This document shows, piece after piece, positions 13,745 through 24,343 of a stretch of DNA of 64,000 bases. The stretch's first letter is position 1, and each line of letters starts with the position of its first letter. Below the pieces are notes generated by a model. The model was not told the DNA's origin, made no database searches, and saw nothing but the letters and a program-made list of their open reading frames with translations. Where the stretch lies: assembly GCA_024138025.1 (NCBI GenBank), contig JAMXBD010001399.1, positions 310,001 through 374,000 on the forward strand, written 5' to 3'. Origin of the DNA: Combretum micranthum. Lineage: Eukaryota; Streptophyta; Magnoliopsida; Myrtales; Combretaceae. A program made the translations under genes and the position numbers.

Positions 13745-14297
13745 CCTTGTTTTCTCCATAAGAATGATTTTTGTTATAGTAAGTTCTTAAGGGTTTGGAT
13801 ATGGTTTTAATAATTTATAATGATCAATAAAGCTAAATAAGTTGTTGAAGTGTGTTGTTTGAATATAGATGAGTGTTGGAGTTGCATTGGAGATGTATGA
13901 GTAGTGATATTGTGTGATAATTCATGTTGGGTTATGCATGTGTAATATTTCATGTTGCAAGTGGAAGTTGTTAAAAGCTTAAGAAGTAGAGTTTATATGG
14001 TTTGGAGTGTATTGAAGTGTTTAGAGATAGATGATTGATGGTATAATAAGTTGTAATATGTGTAGAAGTTGTTTTGAGTATACATGAGTTGATGAAGGTT
14101 GAAGATGAAGGATTTAAGTTATGTAGAGTGATGTTTGAGGAAGTTGTTTGATGCTTGAAATATGAAGTTCATACATGTTTTGAGTTGTTAAGAGCATGTA
14201 GTATGGTGTATGATGTTTGTATAGTGTTTTAGTTGAGGTAGGATATGAGAAAAGTATGTAAAAATCGAGTTTGAAACAAGGAAGATTCAAATTTTTT
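13745..14297. other. Spacer between hAT copy 1 and a short tandem repeat
   Basis: GT/TG-rich on the plus strand, with no coding frame or RNA gene recognised. It may be the upstream part of the family-B LTR. Confidence 0.4.
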
Positions 14298-14515
14298 TAA
14301 ACACCCTATCAAACAACATATTTGGGAAGGTGTTTGCACCATAAACCCTTTGAAACAGCATGTGTGAGAGGGTGTTTCACTCTCTAGATCGTCATACACC
14401 CTTTGGAACAGCATGTATGAGAAGGTATATCACTCTCTTGAGTTTTCGTGAGTTCTCCCTAGGTTCAAATGGCATGTGAAACTGCATGTATGGAAATCTG
14501 TTTCACTTTATGATA
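14298..14515. repeat. Diverged tandem repeat, unit about 50-65 bp, four copies
   Basis: Units share an AACAGCATGTNTGAG-like core followed by a TNTTTCACTCTCT-like tail, starting near 14,300, 14,344, 14,397 and 14,466. The last copy is the most diverged. Such arrays are common in the U3 part of plant LTRs, and the family-B LTR core begins about 350 bp downstream. A minus-strand frame across the array has no family resemblance. Confidence 0.6.
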
Positions 14516-14859
14516 TTTCTTGTGAAATCTATCTAGACTTATACTCCACCGACTTTTCTTCCTACACCACCTACCTTGAATTTCTACACTGTCGGCATAC
14601 CCTTAAAAAATTTTGAATTTAATTTGTTTGTTATAATTTTATTACTTTATATATATTCTTTATTTGTTGCTTAGTTGTATGATTAATTTAAAAGTTTATA
14701 TGACCCTATTGTATGCATAAATTCTAAGTTATGCTTCGAATGAGTTTTATTTGGAATGAAATATGAAGTAAATGTAGTTTTCTTAAGCTTTATATTAAAT
14801 TCTTTATGATAGTTTCTTTTATTAGATTTTCCTACATCATTGAGTCTAGTTGTTGATCC

Positions 14860-15480
14860 CTTACATGACAAGTCAGGTACACGGTAACTTGGTTATTGTT
14901 TGCTTAAAATAGGCAGACCTTAACTTGATTTTAACTAAAGACGGTTTAAAAAGTGTTTGTATTGGTTGTGCTTTTGTCGTTGAGTCCAGTCCGAGGAGCA
15001 GCAATCCTATCTTGAGCGAGATATGGTAGTTAGGTGCTTAGGTCACCCCCTGTCATGATGCAATGACAATTTATAAGTGGCTCGGCGGGTAATTGATAGG
15101 GAGAATAGTATCGGTGTAACATTTGCTTATTTTTAAGAAGGAATAATATGATTTCGTTTACGTTTATTGGACCGATTGAAATAAGTGATATTATGGATTA
15201 AGTTAAGCAAAGTTGTGTAACGGCTATTAACCCTAGATGAAATTATTATTCTTTCTCAGCTATATCATTTAGGAGATATAGGTATTCAAACTACCTACAT
15301 CAACCCCCTGAGCATTAAGTCATTACTAAGGACCCCCAGCTTCTTAATGGCTCTCTCTAGAGTTTGAATACTCCTTTATTGCTTAATAAACTTAATTATT
15401 AGATAACAATTTAAGGTTGATGCATTGCATATAGTTTAAGCATGTCTATCACTTCATATATGTTTATGTTACTTGTGTAC
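14860..15480 (+). mobile_element. LTR family B, copy 1 (core)
   Basis: This stretch matches 25,500-26,060 on the same strand and roughly 36,950-37,420 in reverse. Shared landmarks include GGAGATATAGGTA (15,272 and 25,939; reverse near 37,052), a CTCGGYGGRTA motif, and a block on AAAGACGG followed by an AGGCGCTTAGG-like motif. The layout is LTR-like and no coding sequence is associated. The true ends are not resolved: upstream sequence back to about 13,745 and downstream to about 16,000 may belong to the same LTR. Confidence 0.5.
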
Positions 15481-16237
15481 TAGGCATTTGGCTCATAATT
15501 TTCTATTTCAAGTGATGGTGATGAGTTTTATACTTATTTGGGATATGGGACCAACTTTGAGGCTTCTTGGATAAGTGAGAAGATTAGGAACCCGATCTTG
15601 ATAATGGAAGCTTTTGTAATAGAATAAGAAGAATGTTTTTGAAACAATGTAATAGTTGTTAGATATTTTGTTAAATTTATATATATATTTTATTATAGGC
15701 ATATCTTTCAACCTATGCTTTGAAAGTCATGTGTTTTATATATATGTTTTAAGTCCTTTATCTGTATAGATGTAAGGACAATGTGGTTTTGTAATATAAA
15801 GTGTCATGTTTCTCTTAATGAGATCCTTTTTAAATGAGTTTTATAACAAGGTTAGACAAATAATTCATACAAACTCTTTTATGGATAGCTTTACATGTAA
15901 TCCTACAGGTTACATGTGGCTGGGGACTGGATTTCAGTTTTAAATATATAGCAAATCCAGGTACTTACACTTATGCTTTGGAACACTACGTAACCTTGTT
16001 CTTAATTGAAGTTTAATGAAGTTTTCATTTCTTGTGATTCAATTATGTATTCTTAATTTTGAATTGATATTATAGAGATTTAAGTTGATTATTAGATAAT
16101 GTGCATTGATGAGAAATCATATGTATGATTAAATCTATATAGTTTGAAAGAGTTGTAAGTAATATTAAAGATAAAACAACATAAATCTTTCGAATTTTGG
16201 TCAAACCTAATAGTGTAATTCACTTAACAATAATATG
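15481..16237. other. AT-rich flank of LTR family B copy 1
   Basis: No gene was recognised. The minus-strand frame at 15,508-15,711 is low-complexity and not credible. Confidence 0.4.
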
Positions 16238-16730
16238 TAAGGATGCAACCGGGTGCGTCATTATAAGATATTTGACCTGCTGACTCACTAAAAACCCTAT
16301 AGGATCACATCTTATAAAGTTTAGGGTTGGGTTTGAGAAATCTTTTCATGACCTATAGGGCTTAGGGTCAAGTCGTGGGTCATAGGAAACTTAAACCCCC
16401 AAAATATAATTAGATTTAAATTAAAATATTAAATAAAAATACAATTTAAATTCAAAAGAAAACCCTAGAGAGTAGAATCTTTGTCACACTCTCTCTCAAC
16501 CCATTAATTATGACATGATCTTTGCAACTTAACTCATAAAGCCATAATTAAGTGTTTATCTTGATTAAACTATATGATATTACACACACACATATGCTTG
16601 TTATGTTATGCATAAAAGTTGAATTTGCAAAAATAATATGTTTATTTTTGGTTTGGCAGACCCCATATGGAAGCAGGTCCGGTTCAAATCTTATATGACT
16701 CATCCCAAACCCACCCTAGTTACATCCCTA
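16238..16730. mobile_element. Non-autonomous hAT element, copy 2 (decayed)
   Basis: The left end TAAGGATGCAACCGGG and the right end CTAGTTACATCCCTA match the inverted repeats of the hAT element at 12,961, with several substitutions. The interior keeps the CCCTATAGG-type subterminal motif. The flanking 8-mers are ATAATATG (16,230-16,237) and ATAATGCG (16,731-16,738), six of eight matching, as expected for an aged 8-bp target duplication. It is shorter (493 bp) than copy 1 and clearly older. There is no transposase; the open frame at 16,667-16,945 overlaps the right end and is not a gene. Confidence 0.75.
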
Positions 16731-16738
16731 ATAATGCG

Positions 16739-19070
16739 ATTATAATAAGAGTTTTAATCAAGAATGGATTCCAACTAATCAACCTAAGGTTAGGTGTTAA
16801 TATTCTCAAAAGAGATATTAATATCATTAAGGATTTTCTACATTCCAAGAATACGAATATGGATTTGGCATTTTTTTTTTTATTGGTTACATGTGTAATT
16901 TTAGGGGTAGTAGTGTCTAAGTTCTACTATTTTGTGTCGTTGTAATCGAAAGTTGCTTTTGTCACTATACTATTGAGTTATCAACTAGGATTTTCAATTT
17001 AATGTATCATTGAAATTTATTAGCCAAATAATAAGGTATAGGTTACTTTTAACACTCGTCTCATGTTGGTTTGACCTAGTCTCACTAGTATTATCACTTC
17101 ATACATGACTTAGTACACTTACTAGTAATGCATATGTTTCGATTATGTTGTTGTTTTAATTCACACAATGTACAATCACTTTCCATTCTAACAACTTTTG
17201 CTGACATTAGGTTAGCGACGTGAAGTTGCAATAATTGAATTTCATACTATTCATCCTTATCATAAGAAGTTTATGTAGATTATCCCCTTAGTAAGAAGAT
17301 GCTTTTAAGCAGAATGATGTTTATTAGATGAGCTCTAAGAACCTAGTTTGAAACGATAAGTGATCTATTTGACAATAAAAGTTATAGGAGAGGAAAAGTT
17401 GATATATCTCATTGTAGGTAAGGGTATTCGATTGAACTAGACACATGTGTATCACATGATTCTTGCACTTTATGTGGCCTCAAAGTAATTACGTAAAGAT
17501 GACACTTAGTGGGCTAATTTGAAGAGAATGGTAATAGGAGAAGAAATGTGCAATCTTAGTGTCTCGAACGCATAAATGACAAGCCTTTCATAGTGGAACA
17601 CCATTTTTTGTAATCTCACCAAAAGGTTGTCAAATGAGGAAAAATTGCTAAGTATATACAAACTCTTGGACTCAAAAACATTCGTAAAATCACCTTGGTG
17701 ATTAACGGGAAAGATATAGTGTACTTATTTCAAAGTTATTTTGATGATTCTATAATGGGTTAAAAGGTAATAGCCTTTCATATGGGTACATGAGCTTGTT
17801 TGAGAAAAATTGAATATAGACAAAGTGATCTAGTAATTCTTGCATAAGCTAGGCTTGGTCCATGAATTATATTTTTCAAATTGATCTTCTTTATTATTTT
17901 TTTTCTACTCCCTAAATTTTTTTTTTGGGGTCAAGTATGAACTTAGTTTGTAAAGTGAAATGAAAAATCTTAATTGTACTTTAAAGTGTTATGTTGAAAA
18001 TTAGGTTATACATTTCTACTTTTGATAACGGTACTATAAAAATACCAGTGGAATTTAGTTAAATGCTAGTTTTATGTGAGTCTTGTTCCAACTTGGGAAT
18101 GACTTGCTTAATGCACTAAAGCTACGATGATGATGATGAACCAATGTTTGGAGTTAGCAAAGATATGGAGATTTGTGGGAGGAGGGAATGATTTGGAAGG
18201 GAAGGAAATGAAGGAAATTAAAGTTTATTTCCTTTGGAAGAAAAAAATAAGAGAAGGGAAAATGGATATAATGAAGAAAATATGAATAGAAAGAGGAAAA
18301 ATTTTTGAAGTAACTCTTATACCCTTTTTTTTCTAAATTAGTTACTATTGAAGGTCGTGTTATTAGCATTGTTGAAAGGCCAACTTCTAGAGAGCCCACA
18401 TGGAATGTTTTGCTATATGTTTGAACTGTGCTGACTTTGTACGAAAATATTTTTCAAGAATCCCATGTGGAATATTTTATTATGGCTGTGCTTCCATTCA
18501 CCACAGAGTGTTCATCATCTCCTACATAATAAAAAGTTCAATTTAACTGGTCACCTTACACTACTTTTAACTGGTTAACGAGTTTAGTATAATTTTTCTT
18601 TGCTTGTCTTGGCTTCGCGGTTTTCTAAGTAAATATATTCAACGAGCAAGATCTTTCCATTAGCTGTATTTGCTCCTGTAAAGGATTAATCACAAAAAAC
18701 TCTATTGGTATGCATAGGCATTCTCCGTGGTTTCTACAGCGATACCACATCATATTTGATATTTTAAATGCTCTCCCAAAAGTCATGAATAATAAAATAA
18801 AACAAATTTAATAGTTCCTTATTTTTTTTTTTCATTCGTGTGGTGTTATGTTTATTAATTGAATATAGTAATATTAGAAGAAACAATATTAATTTATCAT
18901 AAATATTAATGTTGTCTATTACTTGGTCACTGTAATATAATGTAATTTATCATTTTATTTTTAATCTACCCCCTCTCAAGACTGCTTAAACTCTTGACCT
19001 CTCGTATGTTTAGGTCAACTTTCCAAGTCGATTTGACGACATTACTTAGTATTAAAATTCTAAAACTTTA
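16739..19070. other. Unclassified intergenic DNA
   Basis: AT-rich with no gene, RNA gene or element recognised on either strand. A purine-rich stretch at 18,170-18,310 gives a low-complexity minus-strand frame (18,154-18,399) that I do not credit. Confidence 0.45.
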
Positions 19071-19078
19071 AATTGCAA

Positions 19079-19168
19079 TGGTGATCAATGGTCTTATGGT
19101 TAGTGACATCTCCCTTGTTTTATGTTCGAATCTCCTTTTTATGTTGTAATTAACAAAAAAAAAAAAAA
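19079..19168 (+). mobile_element. Short tRNA-derived SINE with target duplication
   Basis: A tRNA-like head contains an A-box-like TGGTTAGTGAC (about 19,098) and a good B-box GTTCGAATC (about 19,124), spaced as in RNA polymerase III promoters. The element ends in a run of A (19,154-19,168). It is flanked by AATTGCAA on the left (19,071-19,078) and AATTGCAA on the right (19,167-19,174); the right copy abuts the poly(A) tail. Length, A tail and flanking repeats fit a plant SINE mobilised by LINE machinery. At about 90 bp it is short, so it may be truncated or a minimal SINE. Confidence 0.7.
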
Positions 19169-19174
19169 TTGCAA

Positions 19175-19554
19175 GGGTCATTATTTTAATCCTCTACATC
19201 ATGTTAAATGAAAGGAATTAGGAGGTAAGAAAAACAAATGAAAAGAATTAAAAGGAAAAAAATAAATAAAATTATAAAATTTCTTATTTAGATAAGGAGT
19301 AAAATAAAGTAGAAGGAAATGAATAGTATAATTTTTTATTTTATTAAAATACCACATACTTCTTATATCTCAAGATTATACATTTGTTTATAATTGTCTT
19401 TTCATATTCCTTTCAATTCACTTCAACTTAAAGAAAATTGTTTTTGGTGGGCCTGGATTTTCCTAATAATGAAACTTAAAAGATTTTGCTGCTAAGTTTA
19501 CAATTTATCTCCTCCCACTTCCTTCCTGCAATCCAAAGGTAGTATTAGATAATC
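19175..19554. other. Spacer between the SINE and the repeat array
   Basis: Nothing recognisable was found. The sequence is purine-rich with short A runs. Confidence 0.4.
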
Positions 19555-21510
19555 GATGGATATCCTACGGTCAATATTCATTACAAAGGCAAACTGTTGC
19601 TTTCCATCCACAAATTTCTACGTCATAAACACCATCCATTCGATGGGAGAAAGCTGATATAATTCTGCCGGTCTTCATGATGTTCGGGCGTTAACAGATA
19701 AGACGTATGAATATATAGAACCTTCAGGATCATTGAGTCTTTATTGCGCCAAAAATATAAATCTGTATATAGAGAGCCATCAGGATCATCTTTATATATA
19801 CAAATCGTTTTCCTTCATTCAAACCTAAACATAGCGTTAATAGTGTGAAAGTCGTGGATGGCCCAGGATGGGTATCATACTGTCATCCATTCAATGGGAG
19901 GAAGCTGACATATATCTTCCAGTCTTTATGATATTTGGCTGTTAACTTATAAGAAGACGTAATTAATCATCGAGCCTTTATTAGTGGGGCCAAAAAAAAA
20001 AAAAAAAAAAAAAGAAGAAAACATCAATGAGCCATCAGGTTCATCTTCATACAAATCGTGGGTTTCCATCTTATTCTGACTGTTAGGTTATGGAAATTTG
20101 AACAAATAATTAACAGAGCAAGAAAACAAGATCACGTAATATGCAATCATTTATTATTGTTTGGCACTTGGCACTTTGCTAGCTTTAGTGTCAATTCGGG
20201 GTGTCGTACAGTTTTCGACTTGGGAGCTTCTGACGTTGCCATTCACTTCGGAATGTAAAATTTTTCCAACTTCATGGTCCCTTGTAATCTCCGAATTGCT
20301 TTCTTGCCCCAATGGCACGTCATGCAAGAATTTTCCACCTTCAGGGGGCCACATATTCTTTGATGATTCAATCTTTGATTTTTTTTTTTTTTTTTTACTC
20401 TTCAATAATCTTGTGAATAATTCTGAAGCCTTCCATAACTGCAGAATTTTTTGAAAAATATAAATTTAGAATGATCTGTAATGACTAACCATATGTATAA
20501 TTAATACTAATTATTGGAAAATAAAATCGTAAGTTGAATTAATAAAATTTATGTAAGATAGTATTTCTTAGGTAATATTGATGAATATCATAAAATAAAT
20601 AACTTTTTCAATTAAGATACTACACCCAATTGATGCCGAAAGAGGGCATTTAATAATTTAGTAGGAGACTAAATTTGAAATCCTCCGATATTATTCATCA
20701 TGTCAGGCCACATTGTAACCATAATTAGTAATTATAAAAAATAGTTATATATTTTTTAATGCTACCCCATATTAAAATTTTATTAGTACTTAGCTTCTGC
20801 ATGCACATGATATATGATATCTACTAAATTTTTTTATCCTAATATGAGATCCTTATAATAAAAATAATAAAAGAATCAAAATTTTACAAAGTGGATTGAA
20901 TAAGAGTTCAATATTTTAAAATTAAAGTGGTGCAAAGAAGAGATTTCTTTTTATGCCTATTTATTATCCCATTAAAACGTTGATTGATATTTTAACCATT
21001 TAAAATATGTATCCCTTATTTGACCCATTTTTTGAGACATTGGTTATTTTTTCAACCAATCAAAATATTGATGTTTTATTTTGAACATACTCCGAATTTG
21101 ATGCTTTTGGTATGATTATCCAAAAATTTTATAAATAAAAGTTTAGAACTTTAGTGATAAGAGAGAGAGAGAGAAAGAAGGAAAAAAAATATAACGGCTA
21201 TGATGCCACATATGAGTATCTCGACTATAACACATGGTAAAGAATTTGTTGTCCCCAATATCATATCTCCATTATGTCTCTACTAATAAATATCTAATGC
21301 ATATTAAATAAATTAAAAAACATAAAAATTCCTATCGAGCATCCAATATTTAAATTTTTTTTTTTTTTTAGCTTTCACTAAGATTAACTTATTAGGCTAC
21401 TCCTTTGAGAGCAAACATGAAAATGGAAGCGTTATTTGCAACAGAGAAGTTTATTCATATCTTAGTGTACACATCCGCTTATATATATTACCAAATACTA
21501 TTATGTATAT
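19555..21510. repeat. Array unit 0 (most diverged)
   Basis: Matches in order to the other array units can be traced: part A at 19,555-20,460, part B at about 20,580-20,960 and a shortened part C at about 21,320-21,500. Within part A, 19,626-19,700 is duplicated at 19,880-19,955 (period about 253 bp). The minus strand holds the most complete version of the shared peptide stretch: MEGFRIIHKIIEE (about 20,446 down to 20,405) behind CTGCAG, then a frame running 20,405-20,154 with the motif FLHDVPLGQE. A 17-base poly(T) run breaks the reading at about 20,380. No protein family is recognised. Plus-strand frames here (20,058-20,258 and 20,161-20,454) are not conserved in other units. Confidence 0.55.
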
Positions 21511-21564
21511 TCTTTTTAATTTATTGGGGGCAATGGCCAAGAGCCAAAAAAAAAAAAAATTATT

Positions 21565-24343
21565 TGGGGTTCTTAGGGGGTTGAACTTTCTCGTCCACGG
21601 AAACTTTATAATGTTTGTATATAAGCGTTTTGTCCCCGTCGATGATGTAAAAACTTCATTGTCTCGTTTGCTCGTATCGGCATCCAAGAACTTGGAATTC
21701 CAAGAGCCATTATTTGTATCCTTTTTAACGCAATGGAAGGGTCATACTGTCGATATCCATTGCCAAGGTAAATCGTGGTTTTCCATCCACAAGCTGTATC
21801 ATGGATATCAACCTTTCGATCGGAAAAAGGCGATCATGATACACCTGCTTATTTTCGTCGTATTCGGCAAGTCACAACGAACAAGTAACCAGTTAAGAAG
21901 CCTTCAACTCCGATCCACATCGTGGCTTTCATCTCATGGCTGTTAGCTCTTGGATCAAAATCAACAAAGCAAGAAAGTTAAGGTTATGGTATTATTGCTT
22001 CGTGGCACTTTGTTATCATTAGTGCCAATTCAACGTCCTCCAGTATGAGCTTCTGGCTTTCCTATCACTGTTTTGGAAGGTAACAATTTTTTCCAGCTTC
22101 AGGCCCCTCATAGTGTCATATTCTTTGGGTTTTTTTTTTTTTTCCCCAATAACACGTCGCGAAAGAATAACCACTGCTTGATTCTCATTTATCTTTGATA
22201 TTTCAATCATTGGATTTTGCGCTCTGTCCAATAATCTCTTGAATAATGTTGAAACCTTCCATAACTGTAAAATTCAATAAAATAAATAAATCTAGTGATA
22301 TATAATGAATAACAGTAATAAATAGAATTAATAAAATCCATGTAAAATGGTATTTCTTAGATACTCCAATGATGAATATCCAAAAATAAATTATATCGAT
22401 TTTTATTTTCATCCAGGATACTAGATCAAAATGATGCCAAAAGAGAGGCATATAGGAAACCAAAGTTGAAGTTATTCTATGTTCAAGTATTACATTAGTC
22501 CATGTATGTACTAGTAGTGAGAATTACAATTATGTTTGGATATATTGTAGTAATAAGTACTAATTTAAAATAAAGAAATAAAAACTTACTGTATATATTT
22601 TAACTGCCACATTCAAAATTTTATCGATATGCACCCAACATTCATATATACACAATTTCTGTAACACAAGGCATATAATACCTAATAAATCATTTCTCCT
22701 GAAATGAAATTCCTCTCAATTTTATAAATAGAATTTAAATCTTTTCTTTTAAATCGCTACAAGTCTTCAGTAAGATTTCACTATTGAAAGGGAAGAAATT
22801 TGAAGGAAAATAAATAAAACTAGAGACCGCATGGTGACAAATAAGTAATAGCAACACAAATTCTAATCAATGATGGTAAGATCATAATCATAGCCCTATG
22901 AATTGTTGAAGTAAATATATATGTATATATAATAAACTATAAAAATTATACATGAAAAAATGGGTTATTTAAGTGAAGTATATTATATTGAACCTAGGAT
23001 TAGAAGCTCCTAAATCATAGATGAGAGTTAGATTGATTAATGAAAGAAGGGTAGAAGCTTTGCCTTAAAAAGGGAAAAAGGAAAAAAAAAAAAATTTGAA
23101 TCTTAGGATTCAGATAGGTAATAAATTGACATAAACTTAACTCAATTTAAAAATTTTAAAAATCCTTGGAAAAGTTATTTAAAGCTTTCCTTTTCCATAT
23201 TTATTTTGAAAAAAAAAAGAAGAAAACAAATGATTATAAATATGAGGTCAAAAATTCATAGAAAGAAAAAATAAAGTAAAAGAGTTTGAGTAATTGCTTT
23301 AGAATCTTAATCTTTAATTTATGAAAACCATGTAATGTAACTATAATATAAAAACAAGTTGTAAAATTATGATTGATCAAGAAATAGAAACGTATTATAG
23401 GGTACAAAATTAAAGATATAATTTTTTAATTTGAAAAAGTTTTATGTGGGAAGATAATAAAATTAAAAAAATATTGTGCCACTCAACTTTGGAATCGGTC
23501 CACTAAATTACCAAATAGGTCGACCACATTGCATTTCGGTCAAATTGAGTTTGTTCTCCCACCCTTGATCAATTGCCTTTAATTTTAAGTCACATACTCT
23601 TGTAGAAGTCAATGCATTAGTTAAAATGAAAGTGAAAGTAACATAGAAATTTAGGATAACTAAAAACGAAGATATTAAGTGTAAATAATTGAAATTAATT
23701 ATTTTTTGTCAATTAAATTGAGGATAAAATTTGTTCATCTTCATTATATTAAATATGTAGATTATTTATTTAAATTATCTGATTGGAACTTAGTACCTTT
23801 CTTAAATTTTGAGCATACAAGTTTAAATTAAAAATTGTTTTAAATCTCATAATATGTTACACTTGTGAAAAATGACAAATATAATATACAAACATTATGA
23901 GTGCATCCATATTTAAATTTTCTTTTTAGATTTTGTCAAAATTAACTAATTAGGTTACACCCCCAAGAACAAAAAAGAAAATGGAAGTACGATTTGCATT
24001 AGAGATTTTGTTTATTTTTTAGTATGCATGTCCTATTTATTACTAACTACCATATATATAGTTTTTTCAATTGAGTAATTATTACATTTAATATATAAAC
24101 TTTGACTATTTTACAATTAACTACCTAAAAGTTAACACATTTTTCATTTTTGTAATGAATTGTTATTTGAATACTATAAATAAACCTAAAAAGTTTATAA
24201 AAATAAATTAATACTTTAAACTTATTGCATAATTTAAATATTAAATATGATATTTTCTGGAGTTTTAGTTACAAAGTTATATAACATTTTCTCTTTTAAA
24301 TTTATCAAAGCATTGAAATGATATATAAAATAGTGGAGACTTT
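21565..24343. repeat. Array unit I (parts A, B and C)
   Basis: Part A (21,565-22,270) carries the anchor GAATTCCAAGAGCCATTATT, part B runs to about 22,988, and part C starts at AACCTAGGATTAGAAGCT (22,990). On the minus strand, TTTTACAG precedes MEGFNIIQEIIGQ (from about 22,260), and upstream lies MPLFWHHFDLVSW (from about 22,451), which could be an earlier exon. Both are quickly followed by stops. A plus-strand frame of 147 codons (21,503-21,946) also crosses part A, but in the other units it is broken by frame changes, so I do not call it a gene. The unit is about 2.8 kb and is the least disturbed long copy. Confidence 0.65.

Noticed and set aside
18154..18399. Minus-strand frame of 81 codons rich in Phe, Tyr and Ser
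   Set aside because: Translation of a purine-rich low-complexity stretch; no start context or homologue visible.
21503..21946. Plus-strand frame of 147 codons in array unit I
   Set aside because: The matching stretches in units II-VI have frame changes and stops, so coding on this strand is not conserved.
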